This document shows positions 54,241-63,616 of a stretch of 64,000 nt of DNA, piece after piece. Origin of the DNA: AP-15 sp963702685 (lineage in GTDB: Bacteria; Pseudomonadota; Alphaproteobacteria; ATCC43930; CGMCC-115725); assembly GCA_963702685.1 (NCBI GenBank), contig CAVPDQ010000008.1, positions 62,001 to 126,000 on the forward strand. The letters are read 5' to 3'. Position 1 is the stretch's first letter, and each line of letters opens with the position of its first letter. Both the position numbers and the translations under genes were made by a program. The notes below the pieces were generated by a model that saw only the letters and a program-made list of their open reading frames with translations, was not told the origin of the DNA and searched no databases.

Positions 54241-54915
54241 ATGAGCTTCGCCATGGCCATCGTTCCCGATTTGCAGAACCGCGTCGCGCTGGTGACCGGG
54301 GCATCGCGCGGCATCGGCGCGGTGATCGCCCTGGCCCTGGCGGAAGCGGGCGCTGCCGTCGCGGTCAATTATCGCGAGCGCGCCGAGGATGCCGAAAGCG
54401 TCGTCGCGACGATCCGCCAGCGCGGTGGACGGGCGATCAAGGTCGGCGCCGATGTCTCGCAGCATGAACCCGTGACGGCGATGAGCACGCGGATCGCCGC
54501 CCAGCTGGGGCCGGTCGATGTGCTGATCAACAATGCGGGGATCGGCCTGGTGCGCGGCATCGACGACTTGACGGAGGCCGATTTCGACCTGACCATCGCG
54601 GTCAATCTCAAATCGGCGTTTCTGTGCACCCAGGCGGTGCTGCCCGCGATGCGGGCGGCGAAATGGGGTCGCATCGTCAATATTTCGTCGGGCGCGGCCC
54701 GCGGCGCGGGCGGCATCGGCCTGCACTACAATGCCTCAAAGGCCGGGCTCGAGGGATTGACCCGCGGCTATGCCGCGCGGCTGGTAAAGGAAGGCATCAC
54801 CGTCAACGCGGTCGCGCCGTCGCTGATCGAGACCGACATGATGCGCGCTCGCCGCGACGAGGTCGTGCCGCGCATTCCGCTCGGCCGTAAGATCGCGTTC
54901 GTCCAAAATCGCTGA
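54241..54915 (+). CDS. Short-chain dehydrogenase, C-terminally truncated
   Basis: 224 residues. VALVTGASRGIG and NNAGIGLVRGI for cofactor binding and HYNASKAGLEGLTRGYAARL for the catalytic Y-x-x-x-K are intact. After VPRIPLGRK the sequence diverges (IAFVQNR, stop), where family members have about 35 more residues (the V-x-x-L-x-GG end). It may be a 3' deletion fused to the upstream region of the next gene. Activity is doubtful. Confidence 0.7.
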   Translation: MSFAMAIVPDLQNRVALVTGASRGIGAVIALALAEAGAAVAVNYRERAEDAESVVATIRQRGGRAIKVGADVSQHEPVTAMSTRIAAQLGPVDVLINNAGIGLVRGIDDLTEADFDLTIAVNLKSAFLCTQAVLPAMRAAKWGRIVNISSGAARGAGGIGLHYNASKAGLEGLTRGYAARLVKEGITVNAVAPSLIETDMMRARRDEVVPRIPLGRKIAFVQNR

Positions 54916-54930
54916 AGGGGCTCGACGGAC

Positions 54931-55923
54931 ATGGCGCCACATCCGCAACGATTGACGGTCACGCGCCGCGGCTGGGCGCTCGCCCGGCCGTTCACGACCG
55001 CGCAAGGGATCGAGACGACGGCCGACGTCCTGGTCGCCGAAATCTCCGACGGCGACGGGCGCGGCCGCGGCGAATGCGTGCCCCTGATGCGGTACGGCGA
55101 AAGTATCGACAGTGTCGCCGCGACGCTCGAAGCGATGAAGGGCGCGGTCTTCTCGGGGCTCGAGCGTCAGGCACTGCAGCGCGTGCTGCCGCCTGGCGCG
55201 GCGCGTAACGCGCTCGACTGCGCGTTCTGGGACCTCGACGCGAAGCGGGCTTATTGCAGCGTCGCGGAACTGGCCGGGATCGGCGCGGTGGCGCCAGTCG
55301 TGACGGCCTTCACGCTCCTTCTCGATACGCCAGAAAAGATGGCGGAGCGGGCGGCCAGCCATCGCGCCCGGCCGCTGCTCAAATTGCAGCTGGGCGGCGA
55401 CGGCGATGTCGAACGGGTGCGGGCCGTGCGGCATGCCGCACCGGCGTCGCGCCTCATCGTCGACGCCAGCGAAAGCTGGAACGAGACCCAGCTCCGCGAA
55501 TTCATGCCGGCGCTCGTCGATTTCAGGGTCGAGCTGATCGAGCAGCCGCTGCCGTCCGACGACGACGCCGCGCTGGCGCGGATGCAACATCCGGTCCCGC
55601 TCTGCGCCGACGAATCCTGCCGCACGCTTGCCGATCTCGACCGGCTCGACGGGAAATACGAAGCCGTCGCCATCAAGCTCGACAAGGCGGGCGGACTGAC
55701 CGAGGCGCTGGCGCTCGCGGCGGAAGCCAAGCGGCGCGGTTTCCGGATCATGGTCGGCGGCACGATCGGCACATCGCTGGCGATAGCACCAGCGCTGCTC
55801 GTCGCGCAGCAGGCCGAGATCGTCGACCTCGGCGGCCCGCTGCTCCTGGCTGTCGACCGCTTTCCGGGGCTCCACTACGACGGCAGCACGATCCATCCAC
55901 CGGACCCGGAATTCTGGGGCTGA
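54931..55923 (+). CDS. Enolase-superfamily epimerase (dipeptide-epimerase-like) with altered KxK motif
   Basis: 330 residues. N-terminal capping domain (ECVPLMRYGES) and a barrel with metal ligands Asp178 (LIVDASESW), Glu204 (LIEQPLP) and Asp227 (CADES), and the second catalytic Lys249 (IKLDKAGG). Muconate-cycloisomerase-group members such as L-Ala-D/L-Glu epimerase carry K-x-K on the second strand; here it is K151-L-Q153, the second Lys replaced by Gln (CAG 55387-55389). The usual VDANE is VDASE. So one of two acid-base groups is lost; racemisation by the standard route would be impaired. Confidence 0.78.
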   Translation: MAPHPQRLTVTRRGWALARPFTTAQGIETTADVLVAEISDGDGRGRGECVPLMRYGESIDSVAATLEAMKGAVFSGLERQALQRVLPPGAARNALDCAFWDLDAKRAYCSVAELAGIGAVAPVVTAFTLLLDTPEKMAERAASHRARPLLKLQLGGDGDVERVRAVRHAAPASRLIVDASESWNETQLREFMPALVDFRVELIEQPLPSDDDAALARMQHPVPLCADESCRTLADLDRLDGKYEAVAIKLDKAGGLTEALALAAEAKRRGFRIMVGGTIGTSLAIAPALLVAQQAEIVDLGGPLLLAVDRFPGLHYDGSTIHPPDPEFWG

Positions 55924-56004
55924 TCCCGCCCGGTCAAACCGCGATACGATCCCCGCCGTCATTTCGGCGCGCATGGGGAGAAGCAGAACCGCGGCGAGGG
56001 GTGC

Positions 56005-58347
56005 ATGAGCCTGCAGAAGATCGGCGATCACATCAGGCGCGGGGAAGACCTGCGGCTGCTTCGCGGCCGCGGTCGCTATGTCGACGATGTACGCCTGCCG
56101 CGCGAGACGCGCGGCTATGTGCTGCGCTCGCCGCATGCGCATGCGCGCATCCGAGCGATCGATAGGGCTGCGGCGATGGCGTCGCTCGGGGTGCTGTGCA
56201 TCCTTACGGGCGACGATCTGACGGTGCGCGGGCTCGGCACGCTGCGCCCGCTGGTGCCGCGCAGGCGGCGCAACGGCTCGCCGGCCTTTGTCTGTCCGCA
56301 GCCGATCCTCGCCGATGGCGAGGTGCGCTACGCCGGTGACCCGGTCGCGTTCATCGTCGCCGAAACGCTGAACGAAGCCAAGGACGCCGCCGAGCTGATC
56401 GAGGTCGATTACGAGATCCTGCCGGCAGTGATCGAGGCCGAGGCGGCGCTGGCACCAGGTGCGCCGGCGCTGTGGCCGAGCAACCCCGGCAACGAGGCCT
56501 TTCATCACGCCGCCGGCAACAAGGCGGCGGTCGATGCCGCGCTCGCCGGCGCGGCGCATATCGTCAAGCACCGCACAATCAACAACCGCATCACCGCCAA
56601 CAGCCTGGAGCCGCGCGGCTGCCTCGCGGAATACGACCCGGACGACGCCAAATACACGATCCGCTGCACGGTCCAGTCGGTGCACGGCATCAGGGCGGCG
56701 CTCGCCGACCAGATCTTCAAGGTGCCGCAAAGCCGCGTGCGCGTGCTGTGCGACAACATGGGCGGCGGGTTCGGGATGAAAGGCGGCTGCTATCCCGAAT
56801 ACGCGCTGGCGCTGTGGGCGGCCGAAATTGTCGGGCGGCCGGTGCGGTGGATCGCTGAACGCTCGGAAGGACTCATGAGCGACGAGCAGAGCCGCGGCAG
56901 CATCATGGACAGCGAGCTGGCGCTCGACGCCGATCTCAAATTCCTCGGCTTGCGGGTCAAATGGGTGAACCCGATCGGCGCTTATTATTCGACCGATCGG
57001 CCGACGATCCCGATCACGACCGGCCTCGGCTGTCTGGTGAACACCTACGCGTTCCCGGCGCTCTATGTCGAAGTGACCGCGGTTCTGACCAATACAATGA
57101 CCGTGGCGCCCTATCGCGGCGGCGGCCGGCCCGAGCCGATCTATGTCACCGAAAGCATTATCGAAAGGGCGGCGCGTCAGCTCGGCGTCGATCCGGCCGA
57201 GCTGCGCCGCCGCAACACCATACCGGCAAGTGCCATGCCCTATCCGACACCGATGCAGCAGGTCTACGACAGCGGCGATTTTGCGAAGAACCTCGACGAC
57301 TGCCTGGCGCTCGGCGACCACGCCGGACACGCGGCGCGCGCCGCTGCGGCAAGAGCCCGCGGCAAGCTGTTCGGCATCGGCGTCGCCACCGCGACCGCGG
57401 CGACCGGCGGGCGCGACTACGAGCACGCCGAGATCCGCTTCGACGCGGCGGGCGGGGTCGTGCTGCTGACCGGCGCCATGGACCACGGCCAGGGCCACGC
57501 GACGACCTTCAAGCAGGTGCTGTCGGAAAAGCTCGGCATCGACGCGGACCTGATCCGCTACCGTTATGGCGACAGCGACCTGGTGACGATGGGCATCGGC
57601 ACCTTCGGCTCACGCTCGGCGCAGCTCGCGGGGTCGGCGATCGTCGTTGCCGCGGACAAGCTGATCGACAAGGGCCGCCGCATCGCCGCGCATATGATGG
57701 AGGCGTCGTCGGACGATGTGAGCTTTCGTGCCGGCCGGTTTGTGATCACCGGCACCGACCGCTCTGTCGGGCTCACCGAGGTTGCGCGGCATTCGTTTCA
57801 CGCGCAGCTGCTGCCAAACGACATCGAGACCGGGTTTACCCAACGAGCCAATTTTGGCCCTAATGGTTCGGCGACCTTCCCGTCCGGCGCGCATCTGGCC
57901 GAGGTGGAGATCGATGCAGAGACCGGGCAGGTCGAATTGACCCGCTATACCGCGATCGACGATTGTGGCGTCGTGCTCAACCCGTTGCTTGCGGAGGGGC
58001 AGATCCATGGCGGGATCGTTCAGGGGATCGGCCAGGTGCTGATGGAGAACATCGCCTACGAGGAAAGCGGTCAGCTCCTGTCCGGCTCATTCCAGGATTA
58101 CTGCATGCCGCGCGCCGGCGATTTCTGCCATTTCGACCTCGGCAACAACGAGAGTCCGACCGACCGCAACCCGCTCGGGGTCAAGGGCGTCGGCGAGGCC
58201 GGCACGCTGGGGGCGATCCCTGCGGTGATGAACGCAGTCAACGAGGCGCTGGCACGGATCGGCGCGCCGGCGGTCGAGATGCCGGCTACAAGCGAGAAGG
58301 TGTGGCGCGCGATCCGCGCCGCAAACGGCTACGACAGGAGCGCGTGA
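56005..58347 (+). CDS. Molybdenum hydroxylase large subunit (CoxL/xanthine-dehydrogenase type)
   Basis: 780 residues. RGRGRYVDDVRLPRETRGYV is split as RGRGRYVDDV and the following motif SPHAHARI; then GGFGMKGGCYPEYALALW, APYRGGGRPEPIYV (active-site loop, not the CO-dehydrogenase type AYRCSFR), and GVKGVGEAGTLGAIPAV with the catalytic Glu. It binds the Mo-cytosine dinucleotide cofactor and hydroxylates or oxidises an unknown substrate. Small (2Fe-2S) and medium (FAD) subunit genes are absent on both sides. Confidence 0.87.
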   Translation: MSLQKIGDHIRRGEDLRLLRGRGRYVDDVRLPRETRGYVLRSPHAHARIRAIDRAAAMASLGVLCILTGDDLTVRGLGTLRPLVPRRRRNGSPAFVCPQPILADGEVRYAGDPVAFIVAETLNEAKDAAELIEVDYEILPAVIEAEAALAPGAPALWPSNPGNEAFHHAAGNKAAVDAALAGAAHIVKHRTINNRITANSLEPRGCLAEYDPDDAKYTIRCTVQSVHGIRAALADQIFKVPQSRVRVLCDNMGGGFGMKGGCYPEYALALWAAEIVGRPVRWIAERSEGLMSDEQSRGSIMDSELALDADLKFLGLRVKWVNPIGAYYSTDRPTIPITTGLGCLVNTYAFPALYVEVTAVLTNTMTVAPYRGGGRPEPIYVTESIIERAARQLGVDPAELRRRNTIPASAMPYPTPMQQVYDSGDFAKNLDDCLALGDHAGHAARAAAARARGKLFGIGVATATAATGGRDYEHAEIRFDAAGGVVLLTGAMDHGQGHATTFKQVLSEKLGIDADLIRYRYGDSDLVTMGIGTFGSRSAQLAGSAIVVAADKLIDKGRRIAAHMMEASSDDVSFRAGRFVITGTDRSVGLTEVARHSFHAQLLPNDIETGFTQRANFGPNGSATFPSGAHLAEVEIDAETGQVELTRYTAIDDCGVVLNPLLAEGQIHGGIVQGIGQVLMENIAYEESGQLLSGSFQDYCMPRAGDFCHFDLGNNESPTDRNPLGVKGVGEAGTLGAIPAVMNAVNEALARIGAPAVEMPATSEKVWRAIRAANGYDRSA

Positions 58348-58509
58348 AGCCGTCATTCCGGGATCGCCGGATCGCCCGTCAGGGAAGACCCGACCGGAAT
58401 CACGGTTTATTTGCTCAACTGCAAACGACCAAGCTCCACAACCGCCGAAACGACCCGGTTACGCTCGATCAGGTCGAGCGCATCGTGCTGTAAGTAGTCG
58501 GAATGGGGT

Positions 58510-59130
58510 TCAGATCAGCCGCAGGCTGACCGCCTCGGGTCCTTTCTGGCCTTCGCCTACGTCAACGGCGACGCGCTGCCCATCCGCCAGGCCCGTGACC
58601 CCGGAACGGTCCAGCGCCGAAGCGTGCACGAAGATGTCCTTGCCGCCGTGATCCGGACCGATGAAGCCAAATCCCTTGGTAGCATTGTACCACTTGACCG
58701 TGCCAAGTTCCTCGACCGTGGGTCGGTCGGCGGACGGGTATGCTGGTCGCTCCGGCCGAGAACGCCGGGGCTGCTCCTGCGAGGCGGTGCTCGTGTCGAG
58801 GCTGAGGATCTCCGTCACCTGAGGCCCTTTCGGTCCCGGACCGGCACGTACCTCGAGGGACGCTCCGGGCGGCACACTGGCGTAGCCACCGCGCTCGACG
58901 ACGCTGACATGGAGGAATGCGTCGCCGGAACCGTCAGCCAGCGCAACAAAGCCAAAGCCTTTGTCCGGATTGTACCACTTGACCGTGGCTCGGACGGGCG
59001 GGCCGGTGGGGCTGTCGAACTGCGTACCGCGCGGCGGCGCATAGCCGAAATTGCGGGATGGTGGCTGGTAGTTGTCGTCGTCGAAATCCCGGCGGCGGCT
59101 CGGGCGGAAATCTCTGTCTCTATTGCTCAC
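58510..59130 (-). CDS. Protein with two cold-shock domains
   Basis: 206 residues. A basic disordered start (residues 1-45, RDRDFRPSRRRDF), then cold-shock domain 1 (ATVKWYNPDKGFGFVALADG with RNP1 KGFGFV; ~47-110), a linker, and domain 2 (GTVKWYNATKGFGFIGPDHG, DIFVHASAL; ~142-206). The double-CSD layout is common in alphaproteobacteria; such proteins bind RNA or single-stranded DNA and act as antiterminators or chaperones. Monocistronic. Confidence 0.9.
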   Translation of the reverse strand: MSNRDRDFRPSRRRDFDDDNYQPPSRNFGYAPPRGTQFDSPTGPPVRATVKWYNPDKGFGFVALADGSGDAFLHVSVVERGGYASVPPGASLEVRAGPGPKGPQVTEILSLDTSTASQEQPRRSRPERPAYPSADRPTVEELGTVKWYNATKGFGFIGPDHGGKDIFVHASALDRSGVTGLADGQRVAVDVGEGQKGPEAVSLRLI

Positions 59131-59211
59131 GTCGGCATCCTGGATCCGATTTGGTGTGGAAAATCGCGCCGGCAGAGGTCGTGGTGCGAGGCTGCCGGGC
59201 CTTTGAATGAT

Positions 59212-60054
59212 TTAGCCGTTGACACGGTGCATGATCGCGCTCCACCGGTCCACAATCGGCAGCACCGTATCCGCCTTCTCGGCCGGAAGCGACGCCACAA
59301 CGCGGGCCACCCCCGAATCGGCGAGTCGCTTTACCCGGTCGAGATCATCGCCCACGCCGAACGAGGTGATCTCGATGGAGGCCGGATCGCGGCCGGCTTC
59401 CCGAGCCATTTCGCGGAATTTCGGCAGAACCTCGGTAACATCGCCTCGGGCGGTTGGAATCCAGCCATCGCCGTAGCGGATGGCGCGGCGCGCACCGTGC
59501 GGGAAGGTGCCGCCGACATGGATCGGCGGGTGGGGCTTCTGCACTGGTTTGGGCCTGGCGATCATCGGGTCGAAATTGACGAACTCGCCATGATATTCCG
59601 CCGCTTCTTTTGTCCAGATTTCCTTCATCGCCTCGATAGATTCGCGCACCCGTTTGAAGCGGGTCGCGTAGACGGTGCCGTGGTCCTCCATTTCATCTTG
59701 ATTCCAGCCGCCGCCGATGCCGAACAGAAAGCGCCCCTGGCTCACCTGATCGAGCGAGGCGACCAGTTTGGCGGTCTGGATCGTGTCGCGCTGCTGTACG
59801 AGTGCCACGCCCGTGCCAAGTTTGATAGTTTTCGTAGCCTGGCCGGCCGCGGCCAGCGCGACGAACGGGTCCATGGCGTCGTAATACGGTCTGGGCAGTT
59901 CGCCGCCTCCTGGAAATGGCGTTTTGCGGGAGAGCGGGATATGTGAGTGCTCCGGCGCCCACATCAACTCGAAACCGCGCTCCTCGAGGGCAAGGGCAAG
60001 CTCCACTGCCGACATCGAATAGTCGGTGAAGAACATTACTCCGCCGAAATGCAT
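59212..60054 (-). CDS. LLM-class F420-dependent oxidoreductase
   Basis: 280 residues. Luciferase-like TIM barrel of the short F420 subfamily: FELMWAPEHSHIPLS, KLGTGVALVQQRDTIQTAK, GRFLFGIGGGWNQDEMEDHG and PPIHVGGTFPHGARRAIRYG. It probably uses F420 or FMN to oxidise or reduce a small molecule. Not linked to the other LLM gene at 30266 by sequence or position. Confidence 0.87.
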   Translation of the reverse strand: MHFGGVMFFTDYSMSAVELALALEERGFELMWAPEHSHIPLSRKTPFPGGGELPRPYYDAMDPFVALAAAGQATKTIKLGTGVALVQQRDTIQTAKLVASLDQVSQGRFLFGIGGGWNQDEMEDHGTVYATRFKRVRESIEAMKEIWTKEAAEYHGEFVNFDPMIARPKPVQKPHPPIHVGGTFPHGARRAIRYGDGWIPTARGDVTEVLPKFREMAREAGRDPASIEITSFGVGDDLDRVKRLADSGVARVVASLPAEKADTVLPIVDRWSAIMHRVNG

Positions 60055-60321
60055 GCTGTTCTCCGTTGCTGTGGCCTCGTCTGGTGGCAGGAAGTTAGCT
60101 GATGGCGCTAACCGACGCTATGGGTAGTCGGTTCGCGCGAACCGCAGTCCTCGCTTGTTTGAGGTCCGCACGGATTGCCGGCTCGAACAAACGAGCGACG
60201 CCGATACCGAGCGGTCGCACGACAGCGCCAGCGTTTTTACGTAAGCTACGTCGCCGCCTGGGATGGCGAGCGCCGACCTGCACTGCCAACCTAGCTCCCA
60301 CTTATCGCAGAAATCACCTCC

Positions 60322-61452
60322 GTGGATGAAATCATCGAAACAGCCGCGCCAAACGAGGCCAGCGCAAATCGACCTTTGAACCCGCCCTTCATCCGGTCCG
60401 GCCATCTCGTCGCCGCGGGATTTTCCGTACATCGGATCTACTGGGAAGAATACGGCTCGCTCGCCGGCGAGCCGGTCATCGTCATGCATGGTGGGCCGGG
60501 TGCGGGTAGCCACGGCTCATTGGCCCGGTTTTTTTGCCCGCAGCGGTACCGCGTCATCCTTGTCGACCAGCGGGGTTGCGGCAAGAGCACGCCGAGTGCG
60601 AGCGAGGATGACGCGACGTCGGCGCTCACCGACAATACGACTCAGCACCTCATCGACGACGTGTTAGCGCTGCGCCACGAGCTGAATATCACCGGCAAGA
60701 CGCATGTTTTCGGGGGCAGCTGGGGCAGTACCCTCGCCCTGGCTTACGCGATCGCGCATCCCGAAACGGTGCAGACTCTGATCCTGCGCGGCGTCTTTTT
60801 GTGCCGAAGAGCAGATGTCGATTATTTCTTCCAGGGCAATGCCGCCGAATTCGCGGCAGACCCGCTCGCCATGCCGGCGCCCGGCGCCTATCTGGATTTC
60901 CCGACGGCCTGGCGGCACTTTGTCGACGCCATTCCGCCGCAAGATCGCAGCGATATCGTCAAGGGGTTGGCCAAGGCATTCTCTGCGCCCCCGCGGACCG
61001 AGGCGGAACGGGAGCGTCTGGTGAAACAGGCCTCGGCCTGCGTCGCCTGGGAGGGTAGCGCCAGCCGCCTCAACCGCAATGAAGTCAGCCAAGACCAGCC
61101 AAACCAGAAATACGCCCTGGCCGCCGCTAAAATCATGGTTCACTACATGGTCAATGGCGGGTTTCTCGGCACGAACGGCGAGACCAATCGCGACAACAAC
61201 TATATTCTCGGCCATGTTGCTCCTCTGCGAAATATCCCCGTCCATATCGTGCATGGTCGTTACGACCGGGTGTGCAATCTCTACCAGGCGGAAGCCCTGG
61301 TGCGAGCCCTGCGCGATGCCGGGAATAACGCGGTCAGCTATTTCATCACAACGGCCGGACACAGCAGCTTCGAGCCCGAAACCAACGCTCGGCTCCGTAC
61401 CATCATGAACGAATTGCCACCGATGGCGGCGCCCGAGACGGCAGCGTTTTAG
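60322..61452 (+). CDS. pip: Prolyl aminopeptidase-like alpha/beta hydrolase
   Basis: 376 residues, GTG start at 60322. Signatures of S33 peptidases: VIVMHGGPGAGSHG, DQRGCGKSTPS, the nucleophile elbow FGGSWGSTLAL, and the late Asp/His (VHGRYDRVCN, AGHSSFEPE). It releases N-terminal proline from peptides. Base composition is a little lower than around it. The gap upstream (60055-60321) holds nothing I can name. Confidence 0.85.
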   Translation: MDEIIETAAPNEASANRPLNPPFIRSGHLVAAGFSVHRIYWEEYGSLAGEPVIVMHGGPGAGSHGSLARFFCPQRYRVILVDQRGCGKSTPSASEDDATSALTDNTTQHLIDDVLALRHELNITGKTHVFGGSWGSTLALAYAIAHPETVQTLILRGVFLCRRADVDYFFQGNAAEFAADPLAMPAPGAYLDFPTAWRHFVDAIPPQDRSDIVKGLAKAFSAPPRTEAERERLVKQASACVAWEGSASRLNRNEVSQDQPNQKYALAAAKIMVHYMVNGGFLGTNGETNRDNNYILGHVAPLRNIPVHIVHGRYDRVCNLYQAEALVRALRDAGNNAVSYFITTAGHSSFEPETNARLRTIMNELPPMAAPETAAF

Positions 61453-61586
61453 GTTGGCGAACACATTCCGGCTATCCGTGATTACCTTGCCGGTCTGTTT
61501 TCTCATTCGACAGACCGGCGGCCTGAGGAGGACCACCCGCAGCAACCGTCAAGGAAACAAACAACCGCGGGACTGTGAGACGCACG

Positions 61587-61875
61587 TTATGCCTCTGCTT
61601 TGCGGGCGAGGGCCAGCAAGACCTCGTTGAACGCGCCGCCTTCGGTGAAATGGCCGATCCCGGGCGCTGCCGGAATGCCGGGCTTCAGCCGGAGATCGGG
61701 AATCGCGGCGCCGATACGGGGCGTGATCGGCACGATCCCGGCCCAGCAATCGGCGGCGTAATCCTCTTCGTCGTCGACCGGGCCCCCCGCGTGCGGACTT
61801 TCGCCGATGCTTCTTCGATAGTCATGCCGAGCAAGGTCGTCGCCTTCAGCTCCAGGGGACTGATCCGACGGCCCC
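61587..61875 (-). pseudogene. C-terminal remnant of a pyridoxamine 5'-phosphate oxidase-family protein
   Basis: From ISPLELKATTLLGMTIEEAS through, after one extra base near 61790, GGPVDDEEDYAADCWAGIVP to NEVLLALARKAEA. This is the end of the PPOX split-barrel (FMN) group. The first half is missing; its 5' side joins the ATPase fragment at about 61875. Confidence 0.6.
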
Positions 61876-62428
61876 GAGCCTTTCACGTATAGCGTCGAGA
61901 ATACCCTCGTCGGCGAGTCAGAACGCGACTCGCGCAGCCCGGAAATCGTCCGGCATGCCGACGGAGACGAGGACGAGCCGCAGTGTCGTGAGTATCGGGT
62001 TGTCGGAACCATCGTCGAGGCCCCCACCGGCGCAGTGGAGCCCGCCGGCGCGAGCCGCGGCGGCCCGCAACGAGCGGAGCCCCGCCCTCAAATCCTCCGA
62101 CATCTCGGGTACCAGACCGCTGGCACGCGCGCCGTCGGGGAACTCGAAATCGGTCCCAGAGAGCGCCAAGCATCTTGGCCAGATGCGACTTGCCCGAGCC
62201 ATAGAAGCCGGAGATCCAGACGGCGCCTTGATCGCCCCGACCGAGTGCCGCCAGAAACAATTCAAGAATGCGTATCAGGCCGCGCCCGTACTCGCCATCG
62301 GTCACAAAGGTTTGGAGCTCGCCGCCCAGCGTCTCGGTGACGAGCCCGCTTTGAGGTGGGAAGACGATCTTCGCGGCGTCGGCTGCTGTCCTCCTGACTG
62401 CTTTTCGATGCCCGATCGCCGTTCCGGA
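61876..62428 (-). pseudogene. Fragment of a BrxC/PglY-like P-loop ATPase
   Basis: KIVFPPQSGLVTETLGGELQ, then GAVWISGFYGSGKSHLAKML with a Walker A at residues ~231-238 of the joined frame. After one extra base near 62160 it goes on as DFEFPDGARASGLVPEMSED, then FRAARVAF followed by a TGA where a Trp (TGG) is expected, then LADEGILDAIRERL. The group forms the large ATPases of BREX and related phage-defence systems. Only ~180 of more than 1000 codons remain. Confidence 0.55.
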
Positions 62429-62635
62429 CGCCCACTCTTCCGGAGAGGTGGCGGTGATGGCGATTTCTTCCGGCCGGGCGCGTCTGCTGGCGACGAGCTC
62501 GCGCGCCCATCGCAGCGCTTCGAGGGCCTCATGCCGCGGACTGGCGCACGACTCTGCATGAATTTCCGGGGTTTCCGGTGGCGCATCTACGACCGGAATG
62601 CGGAGCTCGCGAACCCAGGGCGGGACGTGTCGCGG
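62429..62635 (-). pseudogene. Fragment of a nuclease/helicase-like protein inside a chimeric frame
   Basis: ELRIPVVDAPPETPEIHAES and PRHEALEALRWARELVASRR then ARPEEIAITATSPEEW resemble a segment of RecB/UvrD-like nuclease-helicases, joined in frame on both sides to unrelated sequence (TumA before, the BrxC-like ATPase after). There is no start or catalytic motif. Assigned by resemblance only. Confidence 0.4.
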
Positions 62636-62899
62636 GCCGGCTTCGAGCTTCGCCAATGTGCGGGTGAGGTTCGGTTGCGACCGCCCGCTCAGCTGAACCA
62701 ATTCCGCAACCGATTGGGGCTGCCTGTCGCGGATCATCGCGAGCAGCGCGCGGTTTTCGGGCGTCAACAGCCGCACTACCGCCTCGACCGAATTGAAGCT
62801 CGACCTTGCCGCATCGGCCGGGGCCGGCCGCTCGCCCCGCGCGACGGCCTTCATCTCGTCTCTCAAGGACCGCAGCCCCTGTATCTTGTACGTCGTCAT
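62636..62899 (-). pseudogene. TumA-like HTH antitoxin, truncated
   Basis: First ~88 residues of a TumA-type helix-turn-helix antitoxin: LRSLRDEMKAVARGERPAPA, FNSVEAVVRLLTPENRALLA and SVAELVQLSGRSQPNLTRTL. It begins inside the TumE stop (ATGA overlap). The C-terminal ~30 residues are replaced by the nuclease fragment, so the encoded chain is a fusion of unknown activity. Confidence 0.6.
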
Positions 62900-63300
62900 T
62901 TTGACCTCGATTTCTCTTCGACGGCGACAACCGTCATGCCGACTCCCCGCTCTGCCAACACTCGCTCGACTTCGTCGAATAAGTCGGCGATCAGCGTTTC
63001 CGCATCCTTGAACCGGTAGGGTTGGCCCGGGTCGTTCTCGGTGCGATGCCGGTGATCGCTCGCTGTTTCCGGTCTTTTGAAACGCGAAGCCCTTGCTGGG
63101 ATCCCGTGAGCGTTGTCAAAGCCGACGAGACGCTTTCCGTCCGGAGCATGAAGCGTGAACGAGCACGACAGGCCGTACGGCTGCTTTCCGGTCGCGGTGA
63201 CGCGCTTGATCTCGAACTTGAGCCAATAGCCCTCCTCCAGGCGATGAATGCGACCGTCGAAGCCAAGCAGAAATTCGAGAGCGTCGTTTCCTACCTTGGG
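62896..63300 (-). pseudogene. TumE-family toxin, start codon missing
   Basis: DALEFLLGFDGRIHRLEEGY, LSCSFTLHAPDGKRLVGFDN, then SDHRHRTENDPGQPYRF and KDAETLIADLFDEVERVL match DUF6516/TumE toxins almost to full length. A stop (63301-63303) lies 6 codons before this, with no ATG, GTG or TTG in between, so the gene has lost its 5' end. It is upstream of, and overlaps, the TumA-like gene. Confidence 0.6.
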
Positions 63301-63432
63301 TCAAGGTGAGAGCCGCGTGACGCGGCCCGTCGGGGCCGGGCTCTACGCGCGCCGACGCCCGGCGCTCCCCGAGCCGGGGAAGCCGTCCCAGCCGTTCGGT
63401 GACGATCCCTCTTTGCCGACCGATCCGGCCCT

Positions 63433-63507
63433 TATCAGCAGATCACCGACAAGATCATCGCCGAGCTCGAACAGGGACGCCTGCCCTGGGTGCGCTTTGC
63501 CTCACCG
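63433..63507 (+). pseudogene. N-terminal scrap of an ArdC-like antirestriction protein
   Basis: YQQITDKIIAELEQGRLPWV matches the N-terminal helix of ArdC-type proteins, which protect incoming plasmids from restriction. About 25 codons only. The surrounding stretch 63304-63616 holds no other recognisable gene. Confidence 0.45.
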
Positions 63508-63616
63508 TTTGCCGTTTGCTCGTCGCGTGAAACCGTACCCTTCTGGTGAAATGCACACGCGGCTCCAAATAGCTGGCACAGGACTTACAAAATGAACATC
63601 TACCGCACCCTGGACT

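Noticed and set aside
61883..62899. A single 338-aa protein
   Set aside because: It joins parts of three unrelated families with matching truncations, so it is listed as fragments.
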